Shown: positions 1 to 10,535, counted from the stretch's first letter. The stretch: 64,000 bases of DNA from Pseudotabrizicola sp. (GCF_030656345.1 NZ_JAUSNR010000010.1:310001-374000), one strand, 5' to 3'. Notes: generated from the sequence alone by a model not told the origin. Numbers and translations: made by a program.

Positions 1-483
1 CTCTTTGACGAACTTGCCTTCGCGGTCGGTCACGATGGCCGGGTCGACGAAAAAGCTGACCGGCATCTGCACGGTTTCTCCCGGTTGCAGAACCTGTTCG
101 GTAAAGCAGAAACAGGCGATCTTGGCGAAATAGCCGCCGGCCGCATCCGGTGTCACGTTATAGCTCGCGGTGCCGGCAATCACCCGGTCGGTGGGGTTGT
201 GCGCCTCATAAAACGCCAGCGCGTTTTCACCGATCCGCACCGTCATGGTGCGTTGCATCGGCTTGAAGTTCCACGCCATCCCGCCCGAGGTGGACCCGTC
301 AAACCGGATCTGAATGGTCTGGTCCAGAATCGTGTCGGGTGCGGCCGAGGCCACGGCGGTGGTGCCGCCAAATCCGGTCACCCGGCAGAACCAGTCGTAG
401 AATGGCACGGCGGCAAAGGACAGCGACGCCATCGTCACCGCCACGGCCACCAGCTTGGCTGCGGTTTTCAGCGTGTTGTTCAT
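1..483 (-). CDS. ctaG: Cytochrome c oxidase assembly protein CtaG/Cox11 (3' end outside window)
   Basis: Copper chaperone that delivers Cu to the CuB centre of the aa3-type oxidase; it is anchored in the inner membrane with the copper domain in the periplasm. Translation from the ATG at 483 gives one N-terminal membrane segment (residues about 5-28), then FYDWFCRVTGFGG and, further on, the family copper motif CFCFTEQ. The gene runs off the left edge, so 161 codons are visible. Its ATG overlaps the stop of the upstream 66-residue gene as ATGA, so translation is probably coupled in the ctaC-ctaB-orf-ctaG operon. The family assignment is secure; the C-terminus is not visible. Confidence 0.95.
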   Translation of the reverse strand, partial: MNNTLKTAAKLVAVAVTMASLSFAAVPFYDWFCRVTGFGGTTAVASAAPDTILDQTIQIRFDGSTSGGMAWNFKPMQRTMTVRIGENALAFYEAHNPTDRVIAGTASYNVTPDAAGGYFAKIACFCFTEQVLQPGETVQMPVSFFVDPAIVTDREGKFVKE

Positions 484-680
484 GGCTGCGTCCCCCCGGT
501 TTGTGCAGGTACAAGTTCCGGCCGCACGGTATGGTCAAACGCCTGCATCGGATCGCCGCGCGTGACCTTCACCACGGTCAGCGCAAACACCAGCACGACA
601 AAGGCCACCAGCGTGACCCCAAGGCCCACATTGCGCGAGAACCGGCGGCGGTGCAGGTCGTGGTCGGGGCGAAAGCTCAT
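480..680 (-). CDS. Small single-pass membrane protein between ctaB and ctaG
   Basis: A 66-residue protein with a basic N-terminus (several Arg/His in the first 16 residues), one hydrophobic segment at about residues 18-37 and a short polar tail, so probably a single-pass inner-membrane protein. It overlaps ctaB upstream (ATGA at 677-680) and ctaG downstream (ATGA at 480-483), which argues strongly that it is translated. A small gene in this position is common in Rhodobacteraceae oxidase operons and has been called CoxF-like. A role in oxidase assembly is inferred from position only; there is no catalytic or metal motif. Confidence 0.8.
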   Translation of the reverse strand: MSFRPDHDLHRRRFSRNVGLGVTLVAFVVLVFALTVVKVTRGDPMQAFDHTVRPELVPAQTGGTQP

Positions 681-1612
681 GCCCAGCCCCCCAGACCGTA
701 GACCTTCAGCAACGCCTCAACCAGAAAGGCGGCAAAATGCAGGAACAGATAGGCGAGCGAGAATTTGAACACCCGCTTTTCGACCGCATATTTGTCACCT
801 TCGGCCTGCGCCTCGGGGCGCTTCCAGATGTCATAGGCCCCTTTCAGGAAAATCGCATTCAGCACCAAAGCCGTGGCCAGCGTGAACGGCCCGCCGATGC
901 TGGTCAGCGCCGACCAGACAGACACCGGGGCCAGCAGCACCGTGTAAATCAGGATCTGGCGGCGGGTTTCGCGGCGGCCATGCGTCACCGTCAGCATCGG
1001 CACGCCGGCCTTGTGGTAATCTTCCTTCATGAACAGCGCGAGGGCCCAGAAATGCGGCGGGGTCCACATGAAGATCAGCCCGAACATCAGCGCCGATTCG
1101 AGCGACACGCCGCCTGTGGCGACCGCCCAGCCGATCATCGGAGGAAACGCTCCGGCCGCGCCACCGATCACGATGTTCTGCGGGGTCAGGCGTTTGAGCC
1201 ACATCGAATAGACCACGGCATAAAAGAAAATGGTAAAGGCCAGCAGCCCCGCCGCCACAAGGTTTGACGTCAGCGCCAGCATCACCACCGCGATGCCCGA
1301 CAGCGCCATACCCAGACCCAGCGCCTCACCCGCCTGCACTTTGCCGGCAGGCACCGGGCGGCTTTGGGTGCGCTTCATGATCGCGTCAATATCGGCGTCC
1401 CACCACATGTTCAGCGCGCCAGAGGCCCCTGCCCCCAAAGCGATGAACAGAATCGCGGCAAAACCCACCACAGGATGCACGCCGACCGGGGCCACCAGCA
1501 GGCCCACCAATGCGGTGAACACAACCAGCGACATCACACGCGGTTTCAGAAGCGCGACATAGTCGCCAAACTGCGCCTCTGCGCTGTCGGGGTAGGCCTG
1601 AACATCGCTCAT
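677..1612 (-). CDS. ctaB: Protoheme IX farnesyltransferase (heme O synthase)
   Basis: Integral membrane UbiA-family prenyltransferase that transfers a farnesyl group to protoheme IX to make heme O, the precursor of heme A for the aa3 oxidase. The 311-residue length is normal. The Asp-rich substrate motif is seen as MWWDADIDAIMKRTQSRP, and the rest alternates hydrophobic helices and short loops in the usual nine-helix pattern. It lies 72 bases after ctaC and overlaps the next small gene by four bases. Expression with ctaC and ctaG as one operon is likely. Confidence 0.97.
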   Translation of the reverse strand: MSDVQAYPDSAEAQFGDYVALLKPRVMSLVVFTALVGLLVAPVGVHPVVGFAAILFIALGAGASGALNMWWDADIDAIMKRTQSRPVPAGKVQAGEALGLGMALSGIAVVMLALTSNLVAAGLLAFTIFFYAVVYSMWLKRLTPQNIVIGGAAGAFPPMIGWAVATGGVSLESALMFGLIFMWTPPHFWALALFMKEDYHKAGVPMLTVTHGRRETRRQILIYTVLLAPVSVWSALTSIGGPFTLATALVLNAIFLKGAYDIWKRPEAQAEGDKYAVEKRVFKFSLAYLFLHFAAFLVEALLKVYGLGGWA

Positions 1613-1684
1613 TGCATTTCCTTGGCTTAGGGAAATGGCCCCGGGTCACGGGGCCATCCACATCGCTTGCCCGCTGCTACGGGC

Positions 1685-2632
1685 TCAGTTGGTCGCGGCC
1701 AGACGGGTCGCGGAATAGGCTTCGACGTCAGCCGCCGACAGCACCACATCACCGGCCTGCGCGGCGGCCAGCCATTGGGCGTAAACCTCTTCCGACACGA
1801 CCTTGACCGTGATCGGCATATAAGCATGCGCGATGCCGCAAAGTTCCGAGCACTGGCCGAAATAAATGCCCTCACGCTCGGCATTGAACCACAGCTGCGC
1901 CAGACGGCCCGGCACCGCATCCTGCTTCACACCAAAGGCCGGGATGGTCCAGGAATGGATCACATCGGCCCCGGTGACCTGCATGACGATGGTTCTGCCG
2001 ACCGGCACAACCACGGCAGTATCGGTGGCGAGCAGGAAGTCACGGTCGGTATAGCCAGCGGCGGTCAGTTGCGCCGAGACTTCCGGCGTCAGCCGGTTGT
2101 CGCCGCCGGTCGCTGGCGCGCCGATCATGAAGCTGTCAAACGCCACCGGGGTCGTGCCTTCGGCATTGGGGTCGTTGATGCCATCGTCGACATATTCATA
2201 ATTCCAGTACCACTGGAGCCCGGTCACCTTGATGGTGATGTCCCCGACCGGAATTTCCTGCTGTTTGAACAGCACCGGCAGCGAAAACGCCCCGATGAAC
2301 ACCAGGATCAGGATTGGCACCACGGTCCACGCCACTTCCAGCGGGGAATTGTGGGTGAAGGTTGCCGGATCGGGATTGCGCTTTTTGTTATAGCGGATGA
2401 TCACCCAGATCAGCAGGCCGGTGACAAAGACAGTGATCACGGCGATGATCACCAGAAGCATCGTGTCCAACCCGTGCAGATCGCGGGCAAGTTCGGTGGC
2501 GGCGGGCTGAAACCCGGTGCCACGGTCAACAGGACGTCCCACGATTTCAAGACCTTGGGCAAGCGCAGCTGTGCCCGCCATCAATCCTGCGACACTGGCG
2601 GCCACCCCGCCGATTTGGTTCCAAAGACGCAT
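1685..2632 (-). CDS. ctaC: Cytochrome c oxidase subunit II (CuA subunit)
   Basis: Receives electrons from cytochrome c through its dinuclear CuA centre in the periplasmic domain. The 315-residue protein has a signal sequence ending near AALAQG, two membrane helices (about 58-80 and 95-115), the aromatic patch QWYWNYEY and the complete CuA motif [12 protein letters not shown] with both Cys, the Glu, His and Met ligands. It heads the minus-strand oxidase operon (ctaC-ctaB-orf-ctaG). The divergent neighbour is tldD, so the promoter must lie within 2633-2815. Confidence 0.98.
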   Translation of the reverse strand: MRLWNQIGGVAASVAGLMAGTAALAQGLEIVGRPVDRGTGFQPAATELARDLHGLDTMLLVIIAVITVFVTGLLIWVIIRYNKKRNPDPATFTHNSPLEVAWTVVPILILVFIGAFSLPVLFKQQEIPVGDITIKVTGLQWYWNYEYVDDGINDPNAEGTTPVAFDSFMIGAPATGGDNRLTPEVSAQLTAAGYTDRDFLLATDTAVVVPVGRTIVMQVTGADVIHSWTIPAFGVKQDAVPGRLAQLWFNAEREGIYFGQCSELCGIAHAYMPITVKVVSEEVYAQWLAAAQAGDVVLSAADVEAYSATRLAATN

Positions 2633-2815
2633 GTTCTGTTCCCGCTATCCTTACGGCTTGGGTGCCGCTTGTCAGAATTCCGCCAATGTCGCATCGTGCG
2701 ACGCACAGAAGAATCCCGTTGTTTCCGGCTGTCTTGAAACCATATTAGGGCCTCTGCCACAAGAGAAACCGTTGCGACAAAGCAGCGCCATTTGACTCAG
2801 ATCAAGGACATGCCA

Positions 2816-4237
2816 ATGACCGATCAGCCCTTCCGCCCGTTCGACACCCATCTGGATGAGGCAGCGGCCCTGGCAATCCTGCGCGCGGCCACACTGGGGG
2901 CCGATGATGGCGAGCTGTATCTGGAACGCCGCCGGTCAGAGGCGATTGTGCTGGATGACGGGCGGATCAAGACCGCCTCCTACGACGCGTCCGAAGGCTT
3001 CGGTCTGCGCGCCGTACGGGGCGAAGTGGCGGGCTATGCCCATGCGACCGAGATCAGCGAAAAGGCCCTGATCCGCGCGTCGGAAACCGCCCGGCTGGCG
3101 GTGGGTGACGGCGGCGGCGTGATGGCCGCTCCGCCGCAGGGCACCAATGTGAAGCTCTATGGCGATACCGACCCGATGGCCGATGCGACTTTCGCCATAA
3201 AGATCGACATGCTGCGCGAGATTGATGCCTTTGCCCGCGACCTTGACCCGCGCGTCATTCAGGTCTCGGCCACGGTGTCGGCCTCGTACCAGGAGGTTGA
3301 AATCCTGCGCCCTGAAGGCTTGCGCCTGCGCGACATCCGCCCGATGGCGCGGCTGAATGTCTCGGTGATCGTCGAACACAACGGGCGGCGCGAACAGGGC
3401 GGCATGGGCGGCGGCGGGCGGTATGGTCTGGCGGGTCTGATGGAACCCGGCCGCTGGCAGCCGATGGTGCGCGAGGCGCTGCGGATTGCTTTGGTGAACC
3501 TTGACGCGGTGGCGGCCCCTGCGGGCGTGATGGATGTGGTGCTTGGCCCCGGCTGGCCCGGCATCCTGCTGCACGAGGCGATTGGCCACGGGCTAGAGGG
3601 CGATTTCAACCGCAAGAAAACCAGCGCCTTCGCCGGGTTGATGGGCCAGCAGATCGCGGCACGCGGGGTCACGGTGCTGGATGATGGCACGATTCCAGAC
3701 CGGCGCGGCAGCATTTCCATCGATGACGAAGGCACAGCATCGCGCCGCAACGTGCTGATCGAGGACGGGATTCTGACCGGCTACATGCAGGACCGGCAGA
3801 ATGCCCGGCTGATGGGCGTCGCGCCCACCGGCAACGGGCGGCGCGAAAGCCATGCCCATATCCCGATGCCGCGTATGACCAACACCTATATGCTGGCAGG
3901 GCCGGATGACCCCAAGGACATTCTGGCAGGGCTGAAAGACGGCATCTACGCCGTGGGTTTCGGTGGCGGGCAGGTCGACATCACCAACGGCAAGTTCGTG
4001 TTTTCCTGCACCGAAGCCTACCGGGTGCTCAACGGCGTCGTCGGTGCGCCGGTCAAAGGGGCCACGCTGATCGGTGACGGGGCGACCGCGCTGAAACAGA
4101 TCCGCGCCATCGGCAATGATCTGGCGCTTGACCCCGGCATCGGCAATTGCGGCAAGGCCGGGCAATGGGTGCCGGTCGGCGTCGGCCAGCCCACACTGAT
4201 GATCGGCGGGCTGACCGTGGGTGGCTCTGCGGCATGA
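2816..4237 (+). CDS. tldD: Metalloprotease TldD
   Basis: TldD works with TldE/PmbA as a zinc protease that trims modified peptides and unfolded small proteins in the cytoplasm. The zinc motif is seen as HEAIGHGLEGD (HExxxH), followed by the family block around NRKKTSAFAG. The start is set at the ATG at 2816 because AAGGA (2804-2808) sits seven bases upstream; an ATG at 2810 and a TTG at 2792 are in frame but less well placed. From 2816 the protein has 473 residues, as expected for TldD. Its stop overlaps the next gene (ATGA). The partner tldE is not in this window. Confidence 0.95.
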   Translation: MTDQPFRPFDTHLDEAAALAILRAATLGADDGELYLERRRSEAIVLDDGRIKTASYDASEGFGLRAVRGEVAGYAHATEISEKALIRASETARLAVGDGGGVMAAPPQGTNVKLYGDTDPMADATFAIKIDMLREIDAFARDLDPRVIQVSATVSASYQEVEILRPEGLRLRDIRPMARLNVSVIVEHNGRREQGGMGGGGRYGLAGLMEPGRWQPMVREALRIALVNLDAVAAPAGVMDVVLGPGWPGILLHEAIGHGLEGDFNRKKTSAFAGLMGQQIAARGVTVLDDGTIPDRRGSISIDDEGTASRRNVLIEDGILTGYMQDRQNARLMGVAPTGNGRRESHAHIPMPRMTNTYMLAGPDDPKDILAGLKDGIYAVGFGGGQVDITNGKFVFSCTEAYRVLNGVVGAPVKGATLIGDGATALKQIRAIGNDLALDPGIGNCGKAGQWVPVGVGQPTLMIGGLTVGGSAA

Positions 4238-4659
4238 GCCTGATCCGCTCGCCCGAGCACATGCAGACGCCCTGGCGCGACCTGCTGACGGCGGCGGTTG
4301 TGGCGGTGGTATTGCCATCGGCCCTTGGCCTGCTGTGTCTGGGGTTGGTCAGCCTTGTCCAGCCGGTGCTGCCCGCCAGCGCCGGGGTGACCCTCTGGGC
4401 TGTCGGCACCGCGCTGATGCTGTCGCCGCTGCTGAGCCTCGCGGGGATGATCCTGACGCTGCCGGTGGCCTCTTTGCTGATCCGGCTGGGCTGGTTCGGC
4501 TGGCTGCCCGCCGCCGCCACCGGCGCGGTCCTTGGCGGGGTGATCGGCGCGATGATGGATTTTGTGCCCGGCGCCTTGGCCGGGGCCGCCATCGTGCTGA
4601 TCCTGCGCGCCACCCTTGGCCTGCTGCGCCCGATGCAGGCACCGCAGCCAGAGGCGTAA
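4234..4659 (+). CDS. Small hydrophobic membrane protein, function unknown
   Basis: A 141-residue protein whose ATG overlaps the tldD stop (ATGA at 4234-4237), which supports both the start and co-expression. It has about four hydrophobic helices (roughly residues 18-42, 50-72, 75-95 and 100-130) with many Leu, Ala and Gly and few charged residues. I recognise no domain or catalytic residue. A link to TldD function is only suggested by position; it could simply share the transcript. Confidence 0.75.
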   Translation: MSLIRSPEHMQTPWRDLLTAAVVAVVLPSALGLLCLGLVSLVQPVLPASAGVTLWAVGTALMLSPLLSLAGMILTLPVASLLIRLGWFGWLPAAATGAVLGGVIGAMMDFVPGALAGAAIVLILRATLGLLRPMQAPQPEA

Positions 4660-4662
4660 GCC

Positions 4663-6288
4663 TCAGTCCCGCAGCATCGCCGACACCGGGGCCAGCGCCA
4701 CGGTCGACGCCCGCCCTTCCACCGCCCATTCCAACAGGCCCGCCACGGTTTCGGGCCGCAGCGTGCCGATCACGATCACCCGGCCTTCCTGCGCTGCCTT
4801 GAACGCGGCGCGGTCAAGGTAGCGGCGGATCACCGGGCTGTCCTCTCCGTCCCCGTCGATGCGGCGAAAGATCGTCGCGGCAGGCAGTCCTTCGCGCCGC
4901 GCGACCTGATCGGCGGCGTTCAGCCCCTGATCAAAGGTCACCAGCCCCCGGCCCTGTTCGGCCAGTATCGGCACCACCTGCGTGGCCAGCGGGCGGTCGT
5001 TCTGGAACGCGGTGCCATCGGCATCAATCACCGCCACCGCTTCGGGCAGACGGCTGGACAGCACCTGAAAGCTCTGCTCCAGATCGCCGGGGCCAGCCCC
5101 TTGCGGAATGCCAGAGCCCGCCATCACCACCTCTTGCCCGCCCGCACGCCAGATCGCGGCGCGCGCGGCTGCGCCTTCGGAAAGCGGATCGATCACGATC
5201 GACAGCGGCATATCGAGGCTTGCCAGGTCGGCGCGGTTCACGCCTTCACCTCCGTCATCCACCAACAGAATCGCGAACAGCGGCTTTTGCGCGGCGTTGT
5301 CAAAGGGCCGGGCATAGCGCTGCAACGGCGGCAGGTCTTCTTCGGCCACCGCTTCCGGCGCGGCAGGGTCCGCCCCGGCTGACGCCCTGGGGTCGGCGCC
5401 GATACGCGGCAACCGCCCGGTAACCACGCCTGCGGCGGGGTCGTCCAACCCCGGGGCCGGGGTCAGGCTGCCCTGCCCTGCGGGCGGCAGCTCTGCAGGC
5501 TCTGGCTCCGGTTCTGGCAGCGGCATCGGTTCCGGGGTCGGGTCCACAAGGGCTGTCTCTGGCGCGGCCTCGGGCTCAGGCGCGGCCTCTGGCACCGCAT
5601 CGGGCAATGGCAGCAGCAGCGCTTCTTCCTCGGGCGTCAGCGGCGGTGGGGGTGGCAGGTCGGCAGGCGCAGGCGCGCCTTCGGCCTGCGGCAGACCGGG
5701 CGCACCGGGCGGAGCCGTCGGCATAGGCGCATCGCCGGGGGCCGGAGCATCGGGCAGCGGGCTGACCTGCCCGGCAGACGCCATCCGTTCCGACGGGGCC
5801 TCACTCGGCGGGGCCAGCGGCGGCTCTGCCGAAGGCGGCGCGGCGGTGGCGGCTCTGTCCGCCTGTGGCGCGACAGGAGTCCCGGTCAGGGATGTGACCG
5901 GGGGGCCATCTGCCGGGGCAGGCACCACCGGCAGGTCAGCCGAAGGCGTGGTGCTGTCGGCCGCAGTGGGGGATTCCGACACGGCGACGGGTGTAGCGGG
6001 CACATCAGCCTCGGGCGCAGCGGGCTCGGGCTCGGGGTCAGGCGCAGAGTCTGCCACGATGTCCGGCGCAGCAGGCTCGGCCACCACACTCTCGACCGGG
6101 GCAGCAACTTCCGGCACAACGCCCCCCGGCACCGCCAAAGGCACCACATCCTGCCCCAAGCCGGCGCGCTGCACCGGCCCTGCAACCTGCGACACCACGA
6201 CCAGCCCCCCTGCGGCGGCCAGACTTCCCCACAACACTCCCCGAACAAACCCGCGCACTGCCTTGCCCCTTTTTTCGTTGCCGGACAT
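4663..6288 (-). CDS. Divergent polysaccharide deacetylase (YibQ-like) with long Pro/Ala/Glu linker
   Basis: A 541-residue protein with a basic N-terminus and one membrane anchor (about residues 12-35), a low-complexity region of roughly 280-300 residues rich in Pro, Ala and Glu, and a C-terminal domain from about residue 335 beginning KPLFAILLVDDGGEG. That domain matches the divergent polysaccharide deacetylase family (YibQ type), which keeps the NodB-like fold and whose role is probably envelope-related. The layout suggests an inner-membrane protein with its catalytic domain held out in the periplasm on a flexible spacer. It ends four bases from the convergent small membrane gene. No strong ribosome site precedes the ATG, so the start is less certain. 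Confidence 0.75.
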   Translation of the reverse strand: MSGNEKRGKAVRGFVRGVLWGSLAAAGGLVVVSQVAGPVQRAGLGQDVVPLAVPGGVVPEVAAPVESVVAEPAAPDIVADSAPDPEPEPAAPEADVPATPVAVSESPTAADSTTPSADLPVVPAPADGPPVTSLTGTPVAPQADRAATAAPPSAEPPLAPPSEAPSERMASAGQVSPLPDAPAPGDAPMPTAPPGAPGLPQAEGAPAPADLPPPPPLTPEEEALLLPLPDAVPEAAPEPEAAPETALVDPTPEPMPLPEPEPEPAELPPAGQGSLTPAPGLDDPAAGVVTGRLPRIGADPRASAGADPAAPEAVAEEDLPPLQRYARPFDNAAQKPLFAILLVDDGGEGVNRADLASLDMPLSIVIDPLSEGAAARAAIWRAGGQEVVMAGSGIPQGAGPGDLEQSFQVLSSRLPEAVAVIDADGTAFQNDRPLATQVVPILAEQGRGLVTFDQGLNAADQVARREGLPAATIFRRIDGDGEDSPVIRRYLDRAAFKAAQEGRVIVIGTLRPETVAGLLEWAVEGRASTVALAPVSAMLRD

Positions 6289-6425
6289 TGTGCCGATCCG
6301 TCACTGCTGATCAAGTGCCCATTCAGGCTGGGTGATCAAGCGGTCTTGACGCCCCTGCCCCGGTCTGACCATCTATAGCCCGACCCGCCCCGCGCTTCAT
6401 CCCCTATCCGACAGGCCCAAGCAAG

Positions 6426-7013
6426 ATGCTGCTTCTGATCGACAACTACGACAGCTTTACCTACAACCTCGTGCATTATTTTGGCGAGCTGGGGGCGGAT
6501 GTCGTTGTAAAACGCAATGATGCGCTGAATGTGCAGGACGTTTTGGCCATGGCCCCGCAGGCGATCATCCTGTCGCCCGGCCCCTGCGATCCGGCGCAGG
6601 CGGGCATCTGCCTGCCGCTGACCACAGCGGCCTATGAGGCGAAGATCCCCCTGCTGGGCGTCTGCCTTGGCCATCAGACGATTGGCGAAGCGTTCGGCGG
6701 CCGCGTCATCCGCTGCCATGAAATCGTGCATGGCAAGATGGGGGCGATGCACCACGCAGGGCGCGGCGTGTTCGCGGGCCTGCCCTCGCCCTTCCTCGCC
6801 ACCCGTTACCATTCCCTGATCGTCGAACGGGAGAGCCTGCCCGATTGTCTGGAAGTCACGGCATGGCTGGACGATGGCACCATCATGGGCCTGCGCCACA
6901 AGACCCACCTGATTGAGGGCGTGCAGTTCCACCCCGAATCCATCGCCTCGGAACACGGCCACCAGCTGTTGCGCAATTTTCTGGATGAGGCCGGCGTCAG
7001 GGTGCCTGCATGA
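6426..7013 (+). CDS. trpG: Anthranilate/aminodeoxychorismate synthase glutaminase subunit
   Basis: Class I amidotransferase subunit that hydrolyses glutamine and passes ammonia to the chorismate-using subunit (TrpE, or PabB if shared). The N-terminus [18 protein letters not shown] is characteristic, the nucleophile is Cys80 in GVCLGHQ, and His169/Glu171 in FHPES complete the triad. The 195-residue length is normal. It overlaps trpD by ATGA at 7010-7013, so the two are translationally coupled. The ribosome site is weak (AAGCAAG). trpE is not adjacent downstream; it may lie elsewhere. Confidence 0.96.
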   Translation: MLLLIDNYDSFTYNLVHYFGELGADVVVKRNDALNVQDVLAMAPQAIILSPGPCDPAQAGICLPLTTAAYEAKIPLLGVCLGHQTIGEAFGGRVIRCHEIVHGKMGAMHHAGRGVFAGLPSPFLATRYHSLIVERESLPDCLEVTAWLDDGTIMGLRHKTHLIEGVQFHPESIASEHGHQLLRNFLDEAGVRVPA

Positions 7014-8023
7014 GCGATATCCTGCGCCCGCTGATCGGCCTTGCCGCCGAACGCCCGCTGACCCGGGGCGAAGCCGAAGCCGCCTTTGGCGCGCTGTTCG
7101 ACGGGCAAGGCACCCCGGCGCAGATGGGCGGTTTCCTGATGGCCCTGCGCACGCGCGGCGAGACGGTGGATGAATACGCCGCCGCCGCAAGCGTGATGCG
7201 CGCCAAATGCAACAAAGTGCGCGCGCCCGAAGGTGCGATGGACATCGTCGGCACCGGCGGCGATGGCAAGGGCACGCTGAACATCTCGACCGCCACCGCC
7301 TTTGTGGTGGCGGGCGCGGGCGTTGTGGTGGCCAAGCATGGCAACCGCAACCTGTCATCGAAATCGGGCGCAGCCGATGCGCTGACCGAAATGGGCCTGA
7401 ACGTCATGGTCGGCCCGGCGCTGGTCGAAAAATGCCTGCACGAGGCGGGTATCGGCTTCATGATGGCCCCGATGCACCATCCCGCCATCCGCCATGTGAT
7501 GCCGGTCCGGCAGGAACTGGGCACCCGCACCATCTTCAACATCCTTGGCCCGCTGACCAACCCCGCTGGCGTAAAGCGCCAGCTGACGGGCGCGTTTTCA
7601 GCAAGCCTGATCCGCCCGATGGCCGAAACCCTGCTGGCGCTTGGCACGATCAAGGCGTGGCTGGTGCATGGCGGCGACGGCACGGATGAGATTTCCATCG
7701 CAGCCCCCACGCAGGTGGCGGCGGTCGAGCATGGCCATATCCGCGAATTCACCCTGCACCCCGAAGATGCGGGCCTGCGCTATCACCCGTTTGAAAAAAT
7801 CATGGGCGGCACGCCGGCGGAAAACGCCGTCGCCCTGCGCGCCCTGCTGGATGGCGCTGCGGGGGCCTACCGCGATGCGGTTCTGTTCAACGCCGCCGCC
7901 GCTCTGGTCGTGGCCGACAAGGCCAAGACCCTGACCGAAGGGGTCGAGATGGCCCGCCAATCCATTGATTCCGGTGCCGCCAAGGGCAAGATCACTGCGC
8001 TGGCCCGCCTGACCAACGCCTGA
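7010..8023 (+). CDS. trpD: Anthranilate phosphoribosyltransferase
   Basis: Transfers phosphoribose from PRPP to anthranilate, the second committed step of tryptophan synthesis. The PRPP-binding motif [14 protein letters not shown] and the anthranilate-side segment [17 protein letters not shown] are intact, and the 337 residues match the family. It starts inside the trpG stop (ATGA) and is followed 27 bases later by trpC, in the standard alphaproteobacterial trpGDC order. Confidence 0.98.
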   Translation: MSDILRPLIGLAAERPLTRGEAEAAFGALFDGQGTPAQMGGFLMALRTRGETVDEYAAAASVMRAKCNKVRAPEGAMDIVGTGGDGKGTLNISTATAFVVAGAGVVVAKHGNRNLSSKSGAADALTEMGLNVMVGPALVEKCLHEAGIGFMMAPMHHPAIRHVMPVRQELGTRTIFNILGPLTNPAGVKRQLTGAFSASLIRPMAETLLALGTIKAWLVHGGDGTDEISIAAPTQVAAVEHGHIREFTLHPEDAGLRYHPFEKIMGGTPAENAVALRALLDGAAGAYRDAVLFNAAAALVVADKAKTLTEGVEMARQSIDSGAAKGKITALARLTNA

Positions 8024-8050
8024 CCGCCCAACAGGGCAAGGAAGACTGTC

Positions 8051-8863
8051 ATGACCACGATCCTCGACCGCATCAAAACCTACAAGCTGGAAGAGATCGC
8101 CGCGCGCAAAGCCGCCCGCCCGCTGGCCGAGGTAGAGACCGCCGCGCGCAGCGCCCCGGCCCCGCGTGGCTTTGGCAAGGCGCTGTCGCTGGCGGCAGGC
8201 TCCGGCTATGGCCTGATTGCCGAGATCAAGAAGGCCAGCCCCTCCAAGGGCCTGATCCGCGCTGATTTCGACCCTCCGGCACTGGCGCGCGCCTATGAAG
8301 AAGGCGGCGCGACCTGCCTGTCGGTGCTGACCGATACGCCCTCGTTTCAGGGTGCGGACGAATTTCTGACGCAGGCCGCGCAGGCCACCGCCCTGCCCTG
8401 CCTGCGCAAGGATTTCATGTATGACCCGTATCAGGTGGCCGAAGCCCGCGCCCTGCAGGCCGATTGTATCCTGCTGATCATGGCCACCCTGTCGGATGAA
8501 CAGGCGGCAGAGCTGGAGGCGGCGGCGACAGACTGGGGCATGGATGTGCTGATCGAGGTGCATGACCGGGCGGAACTGGAGCGGGCGACCTTGCTGAAAT
8601 CGCCCCTGCTGGGCATAAACAACCGCAGTCTGCACAGCTTTGAGGTCTCGCTCGACACCACCCGCGATCTGGCCCGCCGTGTGCCCGAAGACCGGCTGAT
8701 CGTGTCGGAATCTGGCCTCTATACGCCCGCCGATCTGGCCGATCTGGCGCAATACGGCGCGCGCTGCTTCCTGATCGGCGAGGCGCTGATGCGGCAGGAG
8801 GATGTGGCCGCCGCCACCCGCGCCATCCTGTCCCGCCCGCTGACCGCGCAAGGTGGCGTATGA
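8051..8863 (+). CDS. trpC: Indole-3-glycerol phosphate synthase
   Basis: Closes the indole ring from CdRP in tryptophan synthesis; a cytoplasmic TIM-barrel enzyme of 270 residues. Diagnostic segments are [15 protein letters not shown] (substrate loop with the catalytic Lys), [12 protein letters not shown] (catalytic Lys), LLGINNRSL and [11 protein letters not shown]. It is a stand-alone TrpC, not fused to TrpF. Its stop overlaps the moaC start (ATGA at 8860-8863), tying tryptophan genes to molybdenum cofactor genes on one transcript. Confidence 0.98.
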   Translation: MTTILDRIKTYKLEEIAARKAARPLAEVETAARSAPAPRGFGKALSLAAGSGYGLIAEIKKASPSKGLIRADFDPPALARAYEEGGATCLSVLTDTPSFQGADEFLTQAAQATALPCLRKDFMYDPYQVAEARALQADCILLIMATLSDEQAAELEAAATDWGMDVLIEVHDRAELERATLLKSPLLGINNRSLHSFEVSLDTTRDLARRVPEDRLIVSESGLYTPADLADLAQYGARCFLIGEALMRQEDVAAATRAILSRPLTAQGGV

Positions 8864-9354
8864 CCGACCCCACCGGCCTGACCCATTTTGACGCCACGGG
8901 TGCTGCACATATGGTTGACGTCTCGGACAAGCCGGTGACGCACCGTGTGGCCGTCGCGCGCGGATCTGTGGTGATGACGGCGGCCACTCTGGCGCTGATC
9001 ACCAGCGGTCAGGCGACCAAGGGTGATGTGCTGGGCGTGGCCCGTCTGGCCGGGATCATGGCCGCCAAGAAAACCGCCGACCTGATCCCGCTGTGCCACC
9101 CTTTGCCGATCACCAAGGTCGCGCTGACCCTGACGCCAGACACCGCCCTGCCCGGCGTGGTGGTCGAGGCGACGGTAAAAACCGGCGGCCAGACCGGGGT
9201 AGAGATGGAGGCGCTGACCGCCGTGTCGGTGGCCTGCCTGACGATCTATGACATGGTGAAAGCGGTCGAAAAATCCATGCGCATCGAGGGGATACGGCTG
9301 GTTCTTAAAGATGGCGGCAAATCGGGCCGCTATGTCGCCGGGGATCAGCCATGA
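8860..9354 (+). CDS. moaC: Cyclic pyranopterin monophosphate synthase accessory protein MoaC
   Basis: Second enzyme of molybdenum cofactor synthesis: it forms cyclic pyranopterin monophosphate from the MoaA product. The family segments [18 protein letters not shown] and [17 protein letters not shown] hold the conserved Lys, His and Asp of the active site, and the 164-residue length is typical. It overlaps trpC upstream and moeA downstream (ATGA at 9351-9354). Cofactor made here could serve the CoxL-like protein at 17699-19984, though that link is only plausible. Confidence 0.97.
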   Translation: MTDPTGLTHFDATGAAHMVDVSDKPVTHRVAVARGSVVMTAATLALITSGQATKGDVLGVARLAGIMAAKKTADLIPLCHPLPITKVALTLTPDTALPGVVVEATVKTGGQTGVEMEALTAVSVACLTIYDMVKAVEKSMRIEGIRLVLKDGGKSGRYVAGDQP

Positions 9355-10535
9355 TTCCGGTCGAACAGGCGCTTGCGCACTGTCTGGCGCTTGTGGCCCC
9401 GCTGGCAGCCGAACCCGTGCCGCTGGCGCAGGCTTGCGGCCGCTATATGCCACAGCCCGCCACCGCCACCCGTGACCAGCCGCCCTTTGCGGCCTCTGCC
9501 ATGGATGGCTACGCCGTGCAGGGCGACCCCGCCGCCGGCGACCGTTTTACCGTGGTGGGTGAGGCGGGGGCAGGCCATGCTTGGCAAGGCACCCTTGGCC
9601 CGCTACAGGCCGCGCGCATCTTTACCGGCGCACCCCTGCCTGCAGGGGCCACCCGTGTGATCATTCAGGAAGACGTGACCCGCGACGGCGACATCATCAC
9701 CGTGCAACAGGGTGCCGATTCCGGCCCCCATATCCGCCCCGCGAGCCAGGATTTCCGGGCGGGCGATACGCTGTCGCCGCGCCTGCTGCGCCCCAATGAT
9801 CTGGCCCTGCTGGCGTCGATGAACATACCGCTGGTGCCCGTCACCCGCCGCCCTGTCGTCGCGATCATCGCGACGGGGGATGAGCTGGTGATGCCGGGCG
9901 ACAGCCCCGGCCCCGACCAGATCATCGCGTCAAATTCCTTCACGCTCAAAGCTTTGGCCGAAGAGGCCGGGGCCGAGGTGCGGTTGCTGCCCATCGCTCG
10001 CGATACCATCGAATCGCTGACCTATGTTCTGGGGCTGGCGGCGGATGCCGATATCATCGTCACCACCGGCGGCGCCTCGGTGGGCGATCATGATCTGGTG
10101 GCACAGGTCGCAGAAAGCCTTGGCATGCAGCGCGCGTTCTGGAAAATTGCGATGCGCCCCGGCAAGCCGCTGATGGCCGGGCGTCTTGGCGGGGCGGCCA
10201 TGCTGGGCCTGCCCGGCAACCCGGTTTCCTCGGTGGTCTGCGCGCATCTGTTCCTGCTGCCAATGATCCGCGCGGCACTGGGTCTGCCCGCCGATGCAAT
10301 TGCCCCCCGGCCCCGCCCTGCCATTCTGATGCAGGATACCGGCCCGACCGGCCCGCGCACGCATTACATGCGCGCCACGCTGACACAGACCGATGGCCTG
10401 CCCCAGATCACCCCGTTCGACCGGCAGGACAGTTCGCTGCTGTCGATCCTGTCCTCGGCCGATGCGTTGCTGATCCGCCCCGCAGGCGACGGCCCGCGCA
10501 CGGCAGGCGAAACGGTCAGCTACCTGCCGATCTGA
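9351..10535 (+). CDS. moeA: Molybdopterin molybdenumtransferase MoeA
   Basis: Inserts molybdate into adenylylated molybdopterin, the last step of basic Moco assembly. The 394-residue protein has the expected order of domains: ASAMDGYAV near residue 45, the MoCF domain with ATGDELV and [11 protein letters not shown], then LPGNPVSS, and a short C-terminal beta domain. It begins inside the moaC stop. The gap of about 115 bases to lexA carries the lexA promoter, so the trp-moa transcript may end or be topped up here. Confidence 0.97.
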   Translation: MIPVEQALAHCLALVAPLAAEPVPLAQACGRYMPQPATATRDQPPFAASAMDGYAVQGDPAAGDRFTVVGEAGAGHAWQGTLGPLQAARIFTGAPLPAGATRVIIQEDVTRDGDIITVQQGADSGPHIRPASQDFRAGDTLSPRLLRPNDLALLASMNIPLVPVTRRPVVAIIATGDELVMPGDSPGPDQIIASNSFTLKALAEEAGAEVRLLPIARDTIESLTYVLGLAADADIIVTTGGASVGDHDLVAQVAESLGMQRAFWKIAMRPGKPLMAGRLGGAAMLGLPGNPVSSVVCAHLFLLPMIRAALGLPADAIAPRPRPAILMQDTGPTGPRTHYMRATLTQTDGLPQITPFDRQDSSLLSILSSADALLIRPAGDGPRTAGETVSYLPI

